Assembly (NCBI GenBank): GCA_001430745.1
Contig: KQ482040.1
Location: forward strand, 1,424,970 to 1,443,722
DNA: 18,753 bases
Direction of reading: 5' to 3'
Source of the DNA: Auxenochlorella pyrenoidosa
Lineage: Eukaryota; Chlorophyta; Trebouxiophyceae; Chlorellales; Chlorellaceae
Shown here: one piece after another, positions 1-9,105 of the stretch
Numbering within the stretch: the stretch's first letter is position 1
Layout of the letters: each line of letters opens with the position of its first letter
Position numbers and translations under genes: made by a program
Notes under the pieces: model-generated
The model's database searches: none
What the model was told of the DNA's origin: nothing
What the model saw: the letters and a program-made list of their open reading frames with translations, nothing else

Positions 1-211
1 ACGGGGGCGATGGTGGCCCCTGGCTGCAGCTTCTGAGGTTGCCGCCTGCGTCTGCGCCCGCTTCTGGCACGAGGTGCGGCCAGCCGCTTGCAGCCGCCGC
101 CAGCTGGCAGACAGCCCGCCAGGCGCTCCATGCGGCCGGGACGTCGAGTTGCCCTGCAGCACTGCCTGCGCACACACTCGGCGGCCCTCTCCCTGCCCTC
201 GTTCCATGCAG
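1..211 (+). other. Probable intron tail upstream of the first visible carotenoid oxygenase exon
   Basis: An acceptor (CATGCAG, AG at 210-211) precedes the first exon with recognisable family similarity. I looked for a preceding exon in 1-200 in all plus frames and found nothing with carotenoid-oxygenase similarity. A short exon cannot be excluded. Confidence 0.45.
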
Positions 212-3200
212 GGCAACGAGCTGATTGCGCACACCGAGACGGTGTCTGGCACCTTTCGCATACACCCAGGCAAGGGCGTGCCCACCATGCCAGCTGCTGG
301 TGCCCAGCTGTGTGGTTGGCTGCTCTTTAGGCGAGACAGCCTGACGCATGCTGTGGCATGCTGCTGCAGGCCCTTTGCTTGCACGGCTGCTCCCCTGCTT
401 CCTTCCGGCCCACCGTCGCCTCCCATGCAGCCCCCCCGTGCGGCCCTCCCTGCAGACACGCTGGAAACGCTGGGCCGGGTGCACTTCAGGGATGGCATCC
501 ATGGCCTGGTCAAGACGGCGCACCAGACGCAGCTGCCCAGCGGGGACTGGGTGGGGCTGGCCGCCGACTTCTCTCCCACCCTGGAGCCGGGGTCGCCGCA
601 GCTGGTGGGCTGGGCAGGGGCCCGCCCGCACTGCAGCGCGGCGCGGCTGGGGGTGCAGAGTGTGCTTTTTGTGAGGCTGTGCAGAGGCTGTGCCTGCCCG
701 GCAGCGCGACTCCGCTGGGGTTGCAGATTGTGCTTGTTGTGAGGCTGTGCAGAGGCCGTGCCTGGAGCTGGTGGGCTCTTCAGCTCTCTGTGCAGCCTGC
801 GGCGCCATGCATGCATGCAGCTCTGCCGCTTCTCTGGCTGGCCTCTGCACCATGATCCAATCTTTCCACCTGCCACCTGCCCTCCAGGCAATGCCGGAGA
901 TCACTGTGTACCGGCAGAGCCCCTGGCGCGCCGACCGGCGGCAGAAGATTGCAGCGGTGCCGTATGCGCACCCCACGCGGCCGACGTGGATTCACGAGGC
1001 ACGGGGGTGGTGCCGGGCCGCAGGGATGTGGTGGCATGCACTGCACAGCGGCGCCTTGGCGAAGCCTTGTTAACACAGGGGCCAGCGCCAGCATGCCAGC
1101 ACAGGCCTGCAGTAATTTAAAGAGCCAGGTGGCAGCCGCTGTTCAGGGCGTGCCCATAGCATCGCAGGCGGACACTTGCAAGCAACCCTGCCCGCCCCGA
1201 CCTCCCCTCCCGCTCCCCCCCCCACAGATTCCCGTGTCTGAAAACTACGCGGTGGTGGTGCAGAACCCGCTGTTGTACAACGTGCGTGCGCTGCTGCTGG
1301 GGCAGGTGAGCTCCCCGCGCGCAGCCGCCTGGGCTGGTGCCAGCAGGATGCCCGCGCCAACAGCTGCATGCTTGGGCAGAGCGGCAGCCCCCCTAGGGCC
1401 TGTCTGTGGGCCGCCAGGGCGGGCCCTCGGTGTGTGCACTCCTACCCGCTGGTTATTCCGCCCCGTTGCTGCGCACGGCCCCTCCTGCCCCCCCCACCCC
1501 CCAGACTGCCGACTTCATGGCCTTTGACTGGCGGCCCGAGCTGGGCAGCCTGCTGCACGTCGTGCCGCTGCACGGGGGCCAGGTGCGGGCAGAGCCTCTG
1601 CGCGCCGCCACTGCCGCAGTTCATGGCTGCGCAGCCAGCCGCTCACAGGTGCCTCCGGGGGTGCGCCAACCGCCGCAGCAGCAGCGCAGGGGCATGCCAT
1701 ACCAGCGTGCACCTGCGGCCCACATCCATGCCGGCCCCTCCGGTGCGCAGGTGCGGACGTACCGCGCCCCCGCCTTCCTGGCGTCCCACTGGGTCAACGC
1801 CTTTGAGTCGCCCAACGGCCGGCAGCTGCACCTGGACGCCATCGCCGCGCAGTCCCCGGCCCTCATGAGCCAGTGGGAGCTGGGGCGGGGTGAGCAGGCG
1901 GGCCCGTCAGGAGGGTGGGGGGTTCCATTTTGGCATTTGGACCGGCAGTGGCCGGTACCACCCGCTGCAGTGTGTGCATGATTCAGGTGTTGCCTGTGCG
2001 AGCGCCCAGCGAGAGCCTCTGGGGGTTGGTGGCAGGGGATGCAAGGCGGCGGGCAGGTAGCGCCCAAGCGGCTGCTTCCACGACACCTTGTGAAGAGTTG
2101 GTCACCTCCTTGCCCCTTGCCGACCGCCACCGCCCCTGCAGCTCGCGCGGGGCCCGAGGATGGCCGCCAGGTGGAGCTCTCCCGCCTCTGCCGCCTCACC
2201 CTTGACCTTGGCCTGCCAGACGGTGCGCCGCGCATGCTGGGCGGGCCAGCAGGCATGGCGGTGGCGCCGGCGGCGCCGCCAGACCAAGGCCAAGGCCCCC
2301 TCCACGGGGTTGGCAGGCATTGGCCCGCACCCTGCGCGTTGCCGGCAGGCAGAAGACCAAGACCTTGATCTTGATGCATCGCCGCCTCGACCACCTCTTG
2401 TTTGCCGCCCTGCCTGGTGCAGGCTCTGCTCTGAAGCAGGAGCCGCTGCTGGCCCCGCTGGCCGACGAGGCCGCCTACGGGCACGGCCTGGAGCTGCCAG
2501 CCATCAACCCGCGCAACCGCTGCCGGCCCTACCGGTGAGGCCTCGGCCCGCAGGGCATGGCCAACATCGCAGCCTTTGCTGGGCCTCTGTCCCGGCAGGC
2601 CAGACGGCAAGCTGCGCTCCCGGCTAAGCCGGCCCAGCAAGGATCCTGCTGCTTCGGGCTGTCCTGCCCCGGCAGGTGCGGTCGGTCGGTTGGGGTGACA
2701 CTTATCCGGGGCCGCAAGGACTTGGAAACTCAAGCAACCGAGAATCCAATGCATTTGCTGCCGCTGCCCCGGCAGGTACGCCTACGCGGCCTGCTGTGTG
2801 CGGCCCACCAACGTGTACAACGCCCTCTGCAAGGTGGACACGCACACGGGAGAGGTCAAGTGAGTGCGGCAGGGGGCCTGGGTGTGCTGCGGGGGGAGGG
2901 TGCCGCACATGCCACCCCGCACGCGAGGGCTCGACAGCGGGCCGCAAAATGGGGGCTAGTGTGGTCGCCCCTGCTCCTTGCCCTGGAGCCCCCCTGGAGG
3001 CATCTGTCTCTTGATGTCCTAGAAATGCCTGTGCCTCTTGAAAAGCGTCGGCGTGCCCGGCTCGTTCCCCCCCACCCACCCACCCACACGCACACACTTT
3101 CCTCCGCCAGGGTGTGGCACGAGCCCGGCGGCGCCACCTGGGAGCCCTTCTTCACCCCCCGGCCGGGCGGGCGCGGCGAGGACGACGGCGTGGTGCTCAG

Positions 3201-3330
3201 CACGGTGATGCAGCCCGACGGCAGGTCGGCCCTGCTGGTGCTCGACGCGCGCAGCTGGCAGGAGGTGGCGCGCGCGGTGCTGCCATATGCGCTGCCAAAC
3301 GGCTTCCACGGCTGCTTTGTGCCGTCGTGA
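212..3330 (+). CDS. Carotenoid cleavage oxygenase (RPE65/CCD family), 5' partial, 10 exons in window
   Basis: Exons: 212-269, 456-604, 888-998, 1228-1305, 1505-1582, 1751-1889, 2142-2222, 2423-2534, 2776-2859, 3111-3330 (TGA 3328-3330). They join in frame to 369 residues; the N-terminal part (perhaps 130 or more residues) lies upstream of the window. Family members are non-haem Fe(II) enzymes that oxidatively cleave a double bond of carotenoids or apocarotenoids. The four iron-ligand histidines are recognisable at window residues 42 (KTAHQTQ), 105 (TWIHEIPVSENY), 171 (ASHWVNAFE) and 363 (PNGFHGCFV). Their spacing of 63/66/192 is close to that remembered for Synechocystis ACO (183, 238, 304, 484). 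Other family signatures are the DTLETLGRVHF segment and the EDDGVVLS segment before the last His. The substrate and cleavage position cannot be read from the sequence. The first and third visible exons need GC donors (270-271, 999-1000); the other introns are GT-AG. Family assignment is firm; the subclass is open. Confidence 0.88.
270..455 (+). other. GC-AG intron in carotenoid oxygenase gene
   Basis: The donor is CCAG|GCAAGG, close to the usual GC-donor consensus, and the acceptor is CCTGCAG. Splicing in phase 1 rebuilds RIHPDTLETLGR, exactly the conserved 'DPxTLETLG' segment of the family. No nearby GT donor gives this join. Confidence 0.75.
659..763. repeat. Partial tandem duplication inside carotenoid oxygenase intron
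   Basis: A segment of about 38 bp at 659-696 recurs at about 726-763 with few differences; both contain GTGAGGCTGTGCAGAGG. The offset is 68 bp. It lies wholly inside the intron 605-887. Each copy contains GTGAGG, which resembles a donor, but the exon join works only with the donor at 605. Confidence 0.6.
999..1227 (+). other. Second, weaker GC-AG intron in carotenoid oxygenase gene
   Basis: The donor is CACGAG|GCACGG and the acceptor is CCCACAG. A phase-0 join gives TWIHEIPVSENYAV, which carries the second iron-ligand His in its expected context. Nearby GT dinucleotides are out of phase. The donor departs from the GC-donor consensus beyond AG|GC, so an alternative structure or a base error remains possible. 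Confidence 0.55.
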
Positions 3331-3433
3331 GGCGGGGCAACGCGCGGCGCGCGCGAGAGCACCGGTTGAACATGCCGACTGAGTGTACAGCAGCTGGCAA
3401 ATAGCGCTGCCCACTAGTTTAAAAGCATAAACA

Positions 3434-3463
3434 CCCAACCTTGTGGGGCCCAACCTTGTGGGG
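3434..3463. repeat. Perfect tandem duplication of a 15-bp unit
   Basis: CCCAACCTTGTGGGG occurs twice with no spacer, about 100 bp after the carotenoid oxygenase stop. Each unit could form a short CCCA/TGGG stem. Confidence 0.85.
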
Positions 3464-3603
3464 CCTTCCCCGACGCGCTCCACCAACTGGCTTGTTACAG
3501 ACGAGGGCGCGCAGCCCGTGTAGAAGGAAAGCAGGCAAGGGAAAGGCAGGACGAGCAAGCGGAGAGTAAAGCGTAACCGACAGAAGCGCAGCTAGTAGGC
3601 TGC

Positions 3604-3608
3604 TGTAA
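3604..3608 (+). terminator. Candidate green-algal poly(A) signal TGTAA for the carotenoid oxygenase
   Basis: TGTAA lies about 275 bp after the stop codon. TGTAA (UGUAA) is the usual near-upstream element in green-algal 3' UTRs. A five-base match carries little weight on its own. Confidence 0.35.
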
Positions 3609-4281
3609 GAGTGGACGCGGGACTGGAGTCGTGACGCACGAGGGGGCTCTCAGGACATGGCCGCATGCAGGGTGGAAGAGCGCTAGGGGCTGGGAAGAAA
3701 GGCGTGGCTAATACGCAGCACACCACAAAGGACATTCATTGGGAACACACAGAGGGCGCAGACAGGAGGTGGACGCAAACAACATTGCAGGGGGGGGGCT
3801 AGAATGGGGGAACGAAAGGTCAGGGAGAAGAGGGGAAGATGCAAAGCGGCCGGGAGTGGAAGGGATGGGCGGGGACGGCAAGGAGGACGGAGGGGGACGA
3901 AAGACATGGCACTAAAGTTATAAAGACGGAACCGGAGATGAAAGCAGGGCAGGTTCCGGGGGAGAATTGATTTGACAGGGGATTGCAGGCGCGTTGCTGC
4001 TGCATATGCATGGGGGGAGGGCGGCGCACGGGGGGCTGGATTGCGCGAGCTACTCGAGCTGCTCTCTACGGGTCCTCACCAAACATGGTGTAGCTAAAGG
4101 GGCGCTGCGGGCTGGTCCTACCGGGGCAAAGGACGAGGACAAAAGCTGGCTGGCGCGGGGGTGACACTGCCGTCTCGGCAGCATGTGGCGCGCGCGGCGG
4201 CGCGTCTGGAGCGCCGCCGGCGCTGCCGCCAAGCGAGGCGGCCGGGCCCCTCGACACCAGCTGCTGCTGCTGGCACGGCGG

Positions 4282-5596
4282 TCAGGGCTGCGCCTCGGCG
4301 TTGAACGACAGATCGCGGTTGTCCTTTTGCAGCAGCTCGGCGTAGACCTGCGCAAACACGGCCTGCCGCAGCCGCTCCTCCTCGCTGAGCACGGCGTCGA
4401 TGCTGGGCTGCTTCCACATGCCCACTGCAGTTGTTGCAGGTGGGGACGGGAGGGGAGGGCGCGGTTAGCAGGGGTGGTGAGCGGATCTGTGGGTGCAGGC
4501 GGTTGGGATGTGAGGTCAGGTGGGTGGGATAAAGGGATTGGGTTGGAGATGCCGACAGCGGTCAGCAGTCAGCAGGCGGGGCTGCGGGGAACCCCCTGAT
4601 TGGGTCAGCCAGGGACCCAGCCTGCCCGCGGCGCCAGCACACACATCCCAAAAAGCAGAAGAGAGGGGACAGACAGCACAGAGAAGTGCATGTGTGCTGA
4701 CATCAAAACCACCCACGCGGCGCATTCAACTGCGGCGGGCCGTACCGCCCGCCCAAAACGGCGCCAGATTGGATGGATTGCGCCCGAACCCACGCGGCAC
4801 CGCCCTGCAGCACCCACCTTGCGGGTTGGACCGCACAGCCTCGGAGTGGGCGCGGGCAGCCTGGAACAGCGTGTCCTGCACGCTGCTGGCCGTGCGCTCT
4901 AGCGCCGACATTTTGCTCTCAATGCCCTGGCTGGCGTCCATCAGCGTGTGCCGCAGCTGCTCCACCGCCCCTGTGGTGGCCGCGCTGAGAAAGTCCATCA
5001 CCTGGCTGCCGGCGGCGCCAGCAGCAGGCTGCTGCTCCGGCTCAACTGCCTGGATGGAGGCAGCCAGGGGTGCTGCCGTGGGCACGGCGGCAGGTGCAGC
5101 GTCGCCACCAGGCGCCCCCGCTGCGGCGCCCGCCAACGCCAGCTGCTGCTGCTGCACAGCAGGCTGCAATGCCAGGGCCACAGCCGCCAGCTGCAGCCAG
5201 CGCAGCAGCCGCTGCAGCTCCGTGGTGAGCAGGCGGATGAGCCAGAAGAAGGCACGTGCCGCACTGCCTGCGCCAGCGCCCGTAGCTGCCGTCCACTGGT
5301 CCAGCCGGGTCTGCGCAGGGTGCAGGCGGGCTTCGGGCGAGGAGTTAGCGTTGAGAACGAAGGCGGGGTGCCTGCAGAGGCGCAGTGCAGAGCAGAGAGA
5401 TAGTGGAGGATACACCGAAGCACTAAGCGCTTACCTCCAGGCTCTGCAGAGCGACCTCGAGGCGCGTGGCTGAGCAAAGCACAGGCTGGGGCCGCGCCGG
5501 GAGCCGCAGCGGTGAGGCAGCGAGTGCGGGGCGGCTGCGAGCGCACGGCCGAGGCAGAGCAGCCGGCGGGGCTGCGCGCACGAGGCTCTGAGCCAT
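4282..5596 (-). CDS. Unrecognised, probably plastid-targeted protein with one hydrophobic segment
   Basis: Exons (minus): 5596-5435, 5310-4818, 4424-4282. Donors are GAG|GTAAGC and CAAG|GTGGGT; acceptors are CTGCGCAG (with CTAAC about 40 nt upstream) and ACTGCAG. Phases close to 265 residues. An acceptor at 5372, used instead of 5311, would put exon 2 out of frame. Residues 1 to about 48 are rich in Arg, Ala, Pro and Ser, almost lack acids and end PVLCSATRLEV, like a chloroplast transit peptide with a VxC-A type cleavage site. Residues about 74-102 form a hydrophobic to amphipathic stretch (AFFWLIRLLTTELQRLLRWL...). An Ala/Gln/Pro-rich linker follows to about 150. Next comes a helical, probably coiled-coil region (VEQLRHTLMDASQG, SALERTASSVQD), then a compact tail starting VGMWKQPSIDAVL. 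The tail is the most protein-like conserved-looking part. I do not recognise the family. It is divergent with the lipid phosphatase gene. Confidence 0.72.
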
Positions 5597-6084
5597 CGCG
5601 ATCGCGGACGGATAGCAGGCGGAAGCGGAGTTCGAGGGGAGTGAGTAAGCTTGTGGAGAGGGCCAGGCCTTGAGACAGAAACAGGCCTGGAGCTACTCTA
5701 GCCCCAGTGGAGCTTGGAGAAGGAGGCTCGTGCAATCTGCAGCCCGGGCAACAACGGGTGCCAATCTGCAGCAGGCACAGCAGCGCGGAATTCAAGATGC
5801 AGCGACGCTGCTTGCGAAAATTGGCCTGCCCGGATTGCCCCGGGGACGGTGCAGGAGCGTTAGAGGGGACAGCTGAGGGTCCCTCTGCGCCTGTGAGTAG
5901 AACAAGCGCCTTCTCGGACTGGTAGGGAACTGCTGCGCAGTTTGCAGGGCTGAACCATCATGTGCTGAACAATAGCATATCAAGGCACCGATGTGCGCTG
6001 ACCCATTGCGCCGTGTCATCTTGCAGCCACTCCCGCCGCACCGTCGCGCGCCCGCCAACCACTCCTTGTGTCCTGTCTTCCATC
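5597..6084. promoter_or_regulatory. Shared divergent 5' region between plastid-protein gene and lipid phosphatase gene
   Basis: These 488 bp separate two start codons on opposite strands, so both promoters and 5' UTRs must lie here or in unseen upstream exons. No TATA box was evident. A perfect 10-bp palindrome CGCGATCGCG (5597-5606) sits directly beside the minus-strand ATG. No coding exon is supported. Confidence 0.5.
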
Positions 6085-8645
6085 ATGCTGGCTTCACTGG
6101 GCCGCTCCGGGTCAGAGTCGCGCGTGCGCAAGAGTAAGTAGGTGTGTGCGGGGGGCGCTGTGCGATTCGGGGCAGAGCAGCAGCAGCGAGCAGGCGCAGG
6201 TCACCGACCAACTGCAGCGAGGCTGCCACCCATCCTTGCGCAGGCGGCTCGCTGGCGGGGCGCATCGACAATTTTGGCTCGCTGGGGCAGGCCGCGGAGG
6301 ATGCCAAGCCGGGCGCAGCGCCACCGCCCGGCTGGGCGCAGCTGGCGCGGCAGCACGCGTGGCAGTACGCCTTCCTGCTTGGCACCTGCGTGCTGCTGGC
6401 CTTCAGGTGGGCTGATGGCAGGGCTTACGGCCAAGCCTTGAGCTGTGTCGGCAGCCTTGCACGTGCCAGCCAACCTGCCAGGCGGTGCGGCAGGGCCTCT
6501 GGGCGCTGGCCCGCCGACGGAATGCCACCCCAGCACCCAACTCGGCTGCCGGTGGGCAATCCAGCCTGGCCTTTTTTTGCCTGCCACCGCCTGCCCGCTG
6601 CAGCGAGGGCTGGGAGCCCTTCCACCGCAACTTTTACGTCGGCTCCACCTCTGACATGGAGGTGCGCAGTGGGGTATCCTTATGCGCCCTCTGCAGGTCC
6701 CACCAGCACTGCGGCCCCCTGCCGGCCAGGCCTGGCACAGGTCCTGCACCCGCTGCGCTGCCTGTGACGTGAGGTTCAGTGTCGGCCCGATGGCCCAGGC
6801 GGGGTCCCCAGCTCGGCACCCTGCGTCGCCCCCCGCCTGCAGTACTGGCGGTACAGCTTCCCGCTGAAGCCCAACCACGTGCCCGCCTGGGCGGTGCCCT
6901 GCGTGGCCGTCTTCTCCCCGCTGGCCGTCTTCCTCGCCTGCTGCGCGGCCGGCCGCATCAGTCGCGCAGAGGCGCACCACGCCTGCCTGCTGGCGGTGTC
7001 GTGCGTGGCAGCCACGGGGCTGCTCACAAACTGGATCAAGGTTAACGTGAGTGGGGCGGACGAGGGTGGTGGGAGGACCCCAGACGGGGCAGGCAGCCCA
7101 GCCTGCCGTGCTTGAACGGGCGCAACGTGCACCTTTCCCCCCTTCTGCACCACGCCGAAAACCTCCCGCGCCCTGCAGTACCGCGCCTTGAGGCCCCTGC
7201 CTCGCCCCACCCCCGGCGCCTTCCCGCCGCCCAGCGCCCCTGCTGGAGCATCCAGCCCCTCGGTAGCTGGCCTCCCCGCCCTGCAGGTCGGCCGGCCCCG
7301 CCCCCACTTTGTGCACCGCTGCTGGCCCAACGGCCTGCGCCCCGTGTTCAGCGCCGACGGCACCCCCATCTGCGCCGACGGCGCCGTGGACGTGTCAGAG
7401 GGCATCAAGTCCTTCCCCAGCGGTGAGGCCCCGCCGCGCAGCGCCAGGCAGCAGCCCGGGCGGCCCCGCCGCCGCACCGGGCGCGAGGCCTCCTCACAAA
7501 GCGGTGGTGCGCTCCCTCGACCCCCACCGCCGGCTGCGGCACAGGAGCGCCCAGCCCCTGCGCAGGCTGCCTGGGCCGGTTTGCTGCCACCTGCCGTGCC
7601 CTGGGCGCGTATGCACCCCGCTTGCAGCCGCCGCATGCTGTCTGCCCTGCTGCTGCTCCTTCCACAGCAGCGCATCGCCTTGCCCCTGCGGCGGCCCTGC
7701 AGGCCACACCTCCTGGTCCACCTCTGGCCTGGGATTCCTCACATTCTGGCTGCTGGGCAAGCTGCGGGTCTTTGCAGACGGCAGCGCCGCGCCCGAGCGC
7801 TTTGCGCTGGCAATCGCGCCGCTGCTGGGCGCGGCCTGGATTGGCATGAGCAGAATCCAGGTGACTGCGACGCCCTCACGGGCGTTGCGGGGGGCCGCGG
7901 GCAGTAGGCGGCGGCGTTGCATGCTGCACGAACGACCACGCACCGCTGCCCGCCTGGGGACCGCAAGCCCAACTGTGTGCCCGCAAGGCCTCCGCCCCCT
8001 GCCATGTACGCATCCCACCCTGCGATCACCTAGTGCCCCAGCCACCCTTACATCTTGCCTTCCCACGCGCACACACACACACACACACACACTCGCGCGC
8101 GCTGCCCTCTCGGCGCAGGACTTTTGGCACCACGTGGAGGACGTGTGCGCCGGCTTTGCGCTGGGCCTGCTCATGGCCTTCTGCTACTACCGGTGAGCTG
8201 CCGGGGGGCCCACCACCGCAGCAGAAGCGTGGGCACTGGTGGGCGTGGCGGCGTGGATGCGCGCGTGTGTGCGCGGCGCGGCGATGTGCGCGGCCCAGCC
8301 CTTCCGCCTGCGCGTGGCGCAGGCGTGGCGCAGCCATGGGGGGCGTGCTCTCAGTGGGAAGGTGCTCTCAGTGGGGCCGCGCCCTCGGAGGGCCCGTGTA
8401 TTGTGGGCTCCCAGCTAACGTAGCGGGCTCCGGTTTGGCTGGCCTGCAGGCAAATCTACGCCGGCGTGCTGAGCCCGCATGCCGGCATGCTGACAGCCGC
8501 GGTGCGCGGCAGCAGCAGCAGCAGTGCCGGCCGAGGAGGGCTGCCTGGCGGGCCCATCAAGTATGGCCTGCTGTATGGCGACGGAGATGAAGGCGCGGAG
8601 GAGCCGCCGCTGCCTGTGCCGCTGTATGCAGACGATCGAGTGTGA
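6085..8645 (+). CDS. LPP: PAP2-type lipid phosphate phosphatase (phosphatidate phosphatase-like membrane protein)
   Basis: Exons: 6085-6133, 6244-6406, 6604-6661, 6843-7046, 7287-7422, 7703-7860, 8119-8192, 8450-8645. All introns are GT-AG and phases agree, giving 345 residues. The three PAP2 signatures are complete: KVNVGRPRP (K156...R163-P164), PSGH (202-205) and SR-x5-H-x3-D (S253, R254, H260, D264). In this family they form the phosphate pocket, with a His nucleophile and a second catalytic His. Hydrophobic segments lie near residues 55-70, 102-125, 132-152, about 211-220, 236-250 and 265-279, fitting the six-helix LPP fold. Likely substrates are phosphatidate, lysophosphatidate or diacylglycerol pyrophosphate, giving diacylglycerol for storage and membrane lipid synthesis. 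No transit peptide is evident, so ER or plasma membrane is likeliest. The tail (after about 300) has a Ser run and an acidic stretch and is probably cytosolic. The start is the only in-frame ATG upstream of exon 2; an additional 5' exon is not excluded. Confidence 0.93.
8070..8092. repeat. (CA)n microsatellite in lipid phosphatase intron 6
   Basis: About eleven CA units lie some 26 bp upstream of the acceptor at 8117-8118, probably within the branch point/pyrimidine tract region. Confidence 0.9.
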
Positions 8646-9105
8646 TCTGGTTTCTTGTGTGGCCTCCAGTAGCCCTGCCCACACGCAACGCGCCGCACAC
8701 GAGGCAGAGCCCACCGCAGGGTGTCAGGTGTCAGGTTTACAGTTTGGCAAGAAGCAGAGGGAGCAGATATCAGGGCATTGTGCATGTGGGGCTGGGGCTG
8801 GAGGGTAGAGAGTCAGCATACAGGTCAGGCCCTGAAATGCAAGGGCTCGGTCTGGGACACTAGGGTACAGGGGCAGGGCAGCCAGCAAGGAAGGGGTGCG
8901 TCAACACAAAACGACGTACGAAGAAGCATATGGAGTTTGACAGGGCAGCGTGTGCATCAAGGGAAGGGCCAGCAGTGCAGCAGCCAGAAGAGGCCGTCTT
9001 GCCGAGCCACCGCCGGCTGGGCAGGCCGGTGGGGCGCAGGGCATGTGCTGGGAGGGCGCGACAACGTGTGAAGTTCCACCTGGCGGCCCAGCTGCGGCGC
9101 GGCCC
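8646..9105. other. Convergent intergenic region between lipid phosphatase and CUE gene
   Basis: These 460 bp lie between two stop codons facing each other. TTACA at 8737-8741 is a TGTAA poly(A) signal for the minus-strand CUE gene, about 365 bp past its stop. I found no plus-strand TGTAA for the phosphatase. No coding sequence is supported. Confidence 0.5.

Larger units (their letters stand above)
3331..4281. other. Convergent intergenic region / 3' UTRs
   Basis: There is no coding sequence I can support here. It lies between the stop of the carotenoid oxygenase (+) and the stop of the plastid protein gene (-). Contents: a perfect 15-bp tandem duplication, a plus-strand TGTAA at 3604-3608, a minus-strand TGTAA (TTACA at 3495-3499), a G run near 3790 and purine-rich sequence at 3640-3960. 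The two 3' UTRs may overlap. Confidence 0.6.

Noticed and set aside
1621..2754. 377-codon minus-strand open frame opposite the carotenoid oxygenase
   Set aside because: It covers several oxygenase exons and introns on the other strand, with a composition typical of shadow frames and no domain.
5312..5373. Acceptor at 5372 for intron 1 of the plastid-protein gene
   Set aside because: Joining exon 1 (phase 0) there puts exon 2 out of frame with an early stop. The acceptor at 5311-5312 restores the frame and has a CTAAC branch-like motif upstream.
5670..5925. Short open frames in the divergent region, e.g. one reading MQRRCLRKLACPDCPGDG
   Set aside because: It has a suggestive CxxC but no splice context, no homology I can name, and lies where 5' UTR and promoter sequence is expected.
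8070..8092. CA repeat as a possible regulatory or Z-DNA element
   Set aside because: It is an ordinary intronic microsatellite; nothing in the sequence supports a function.
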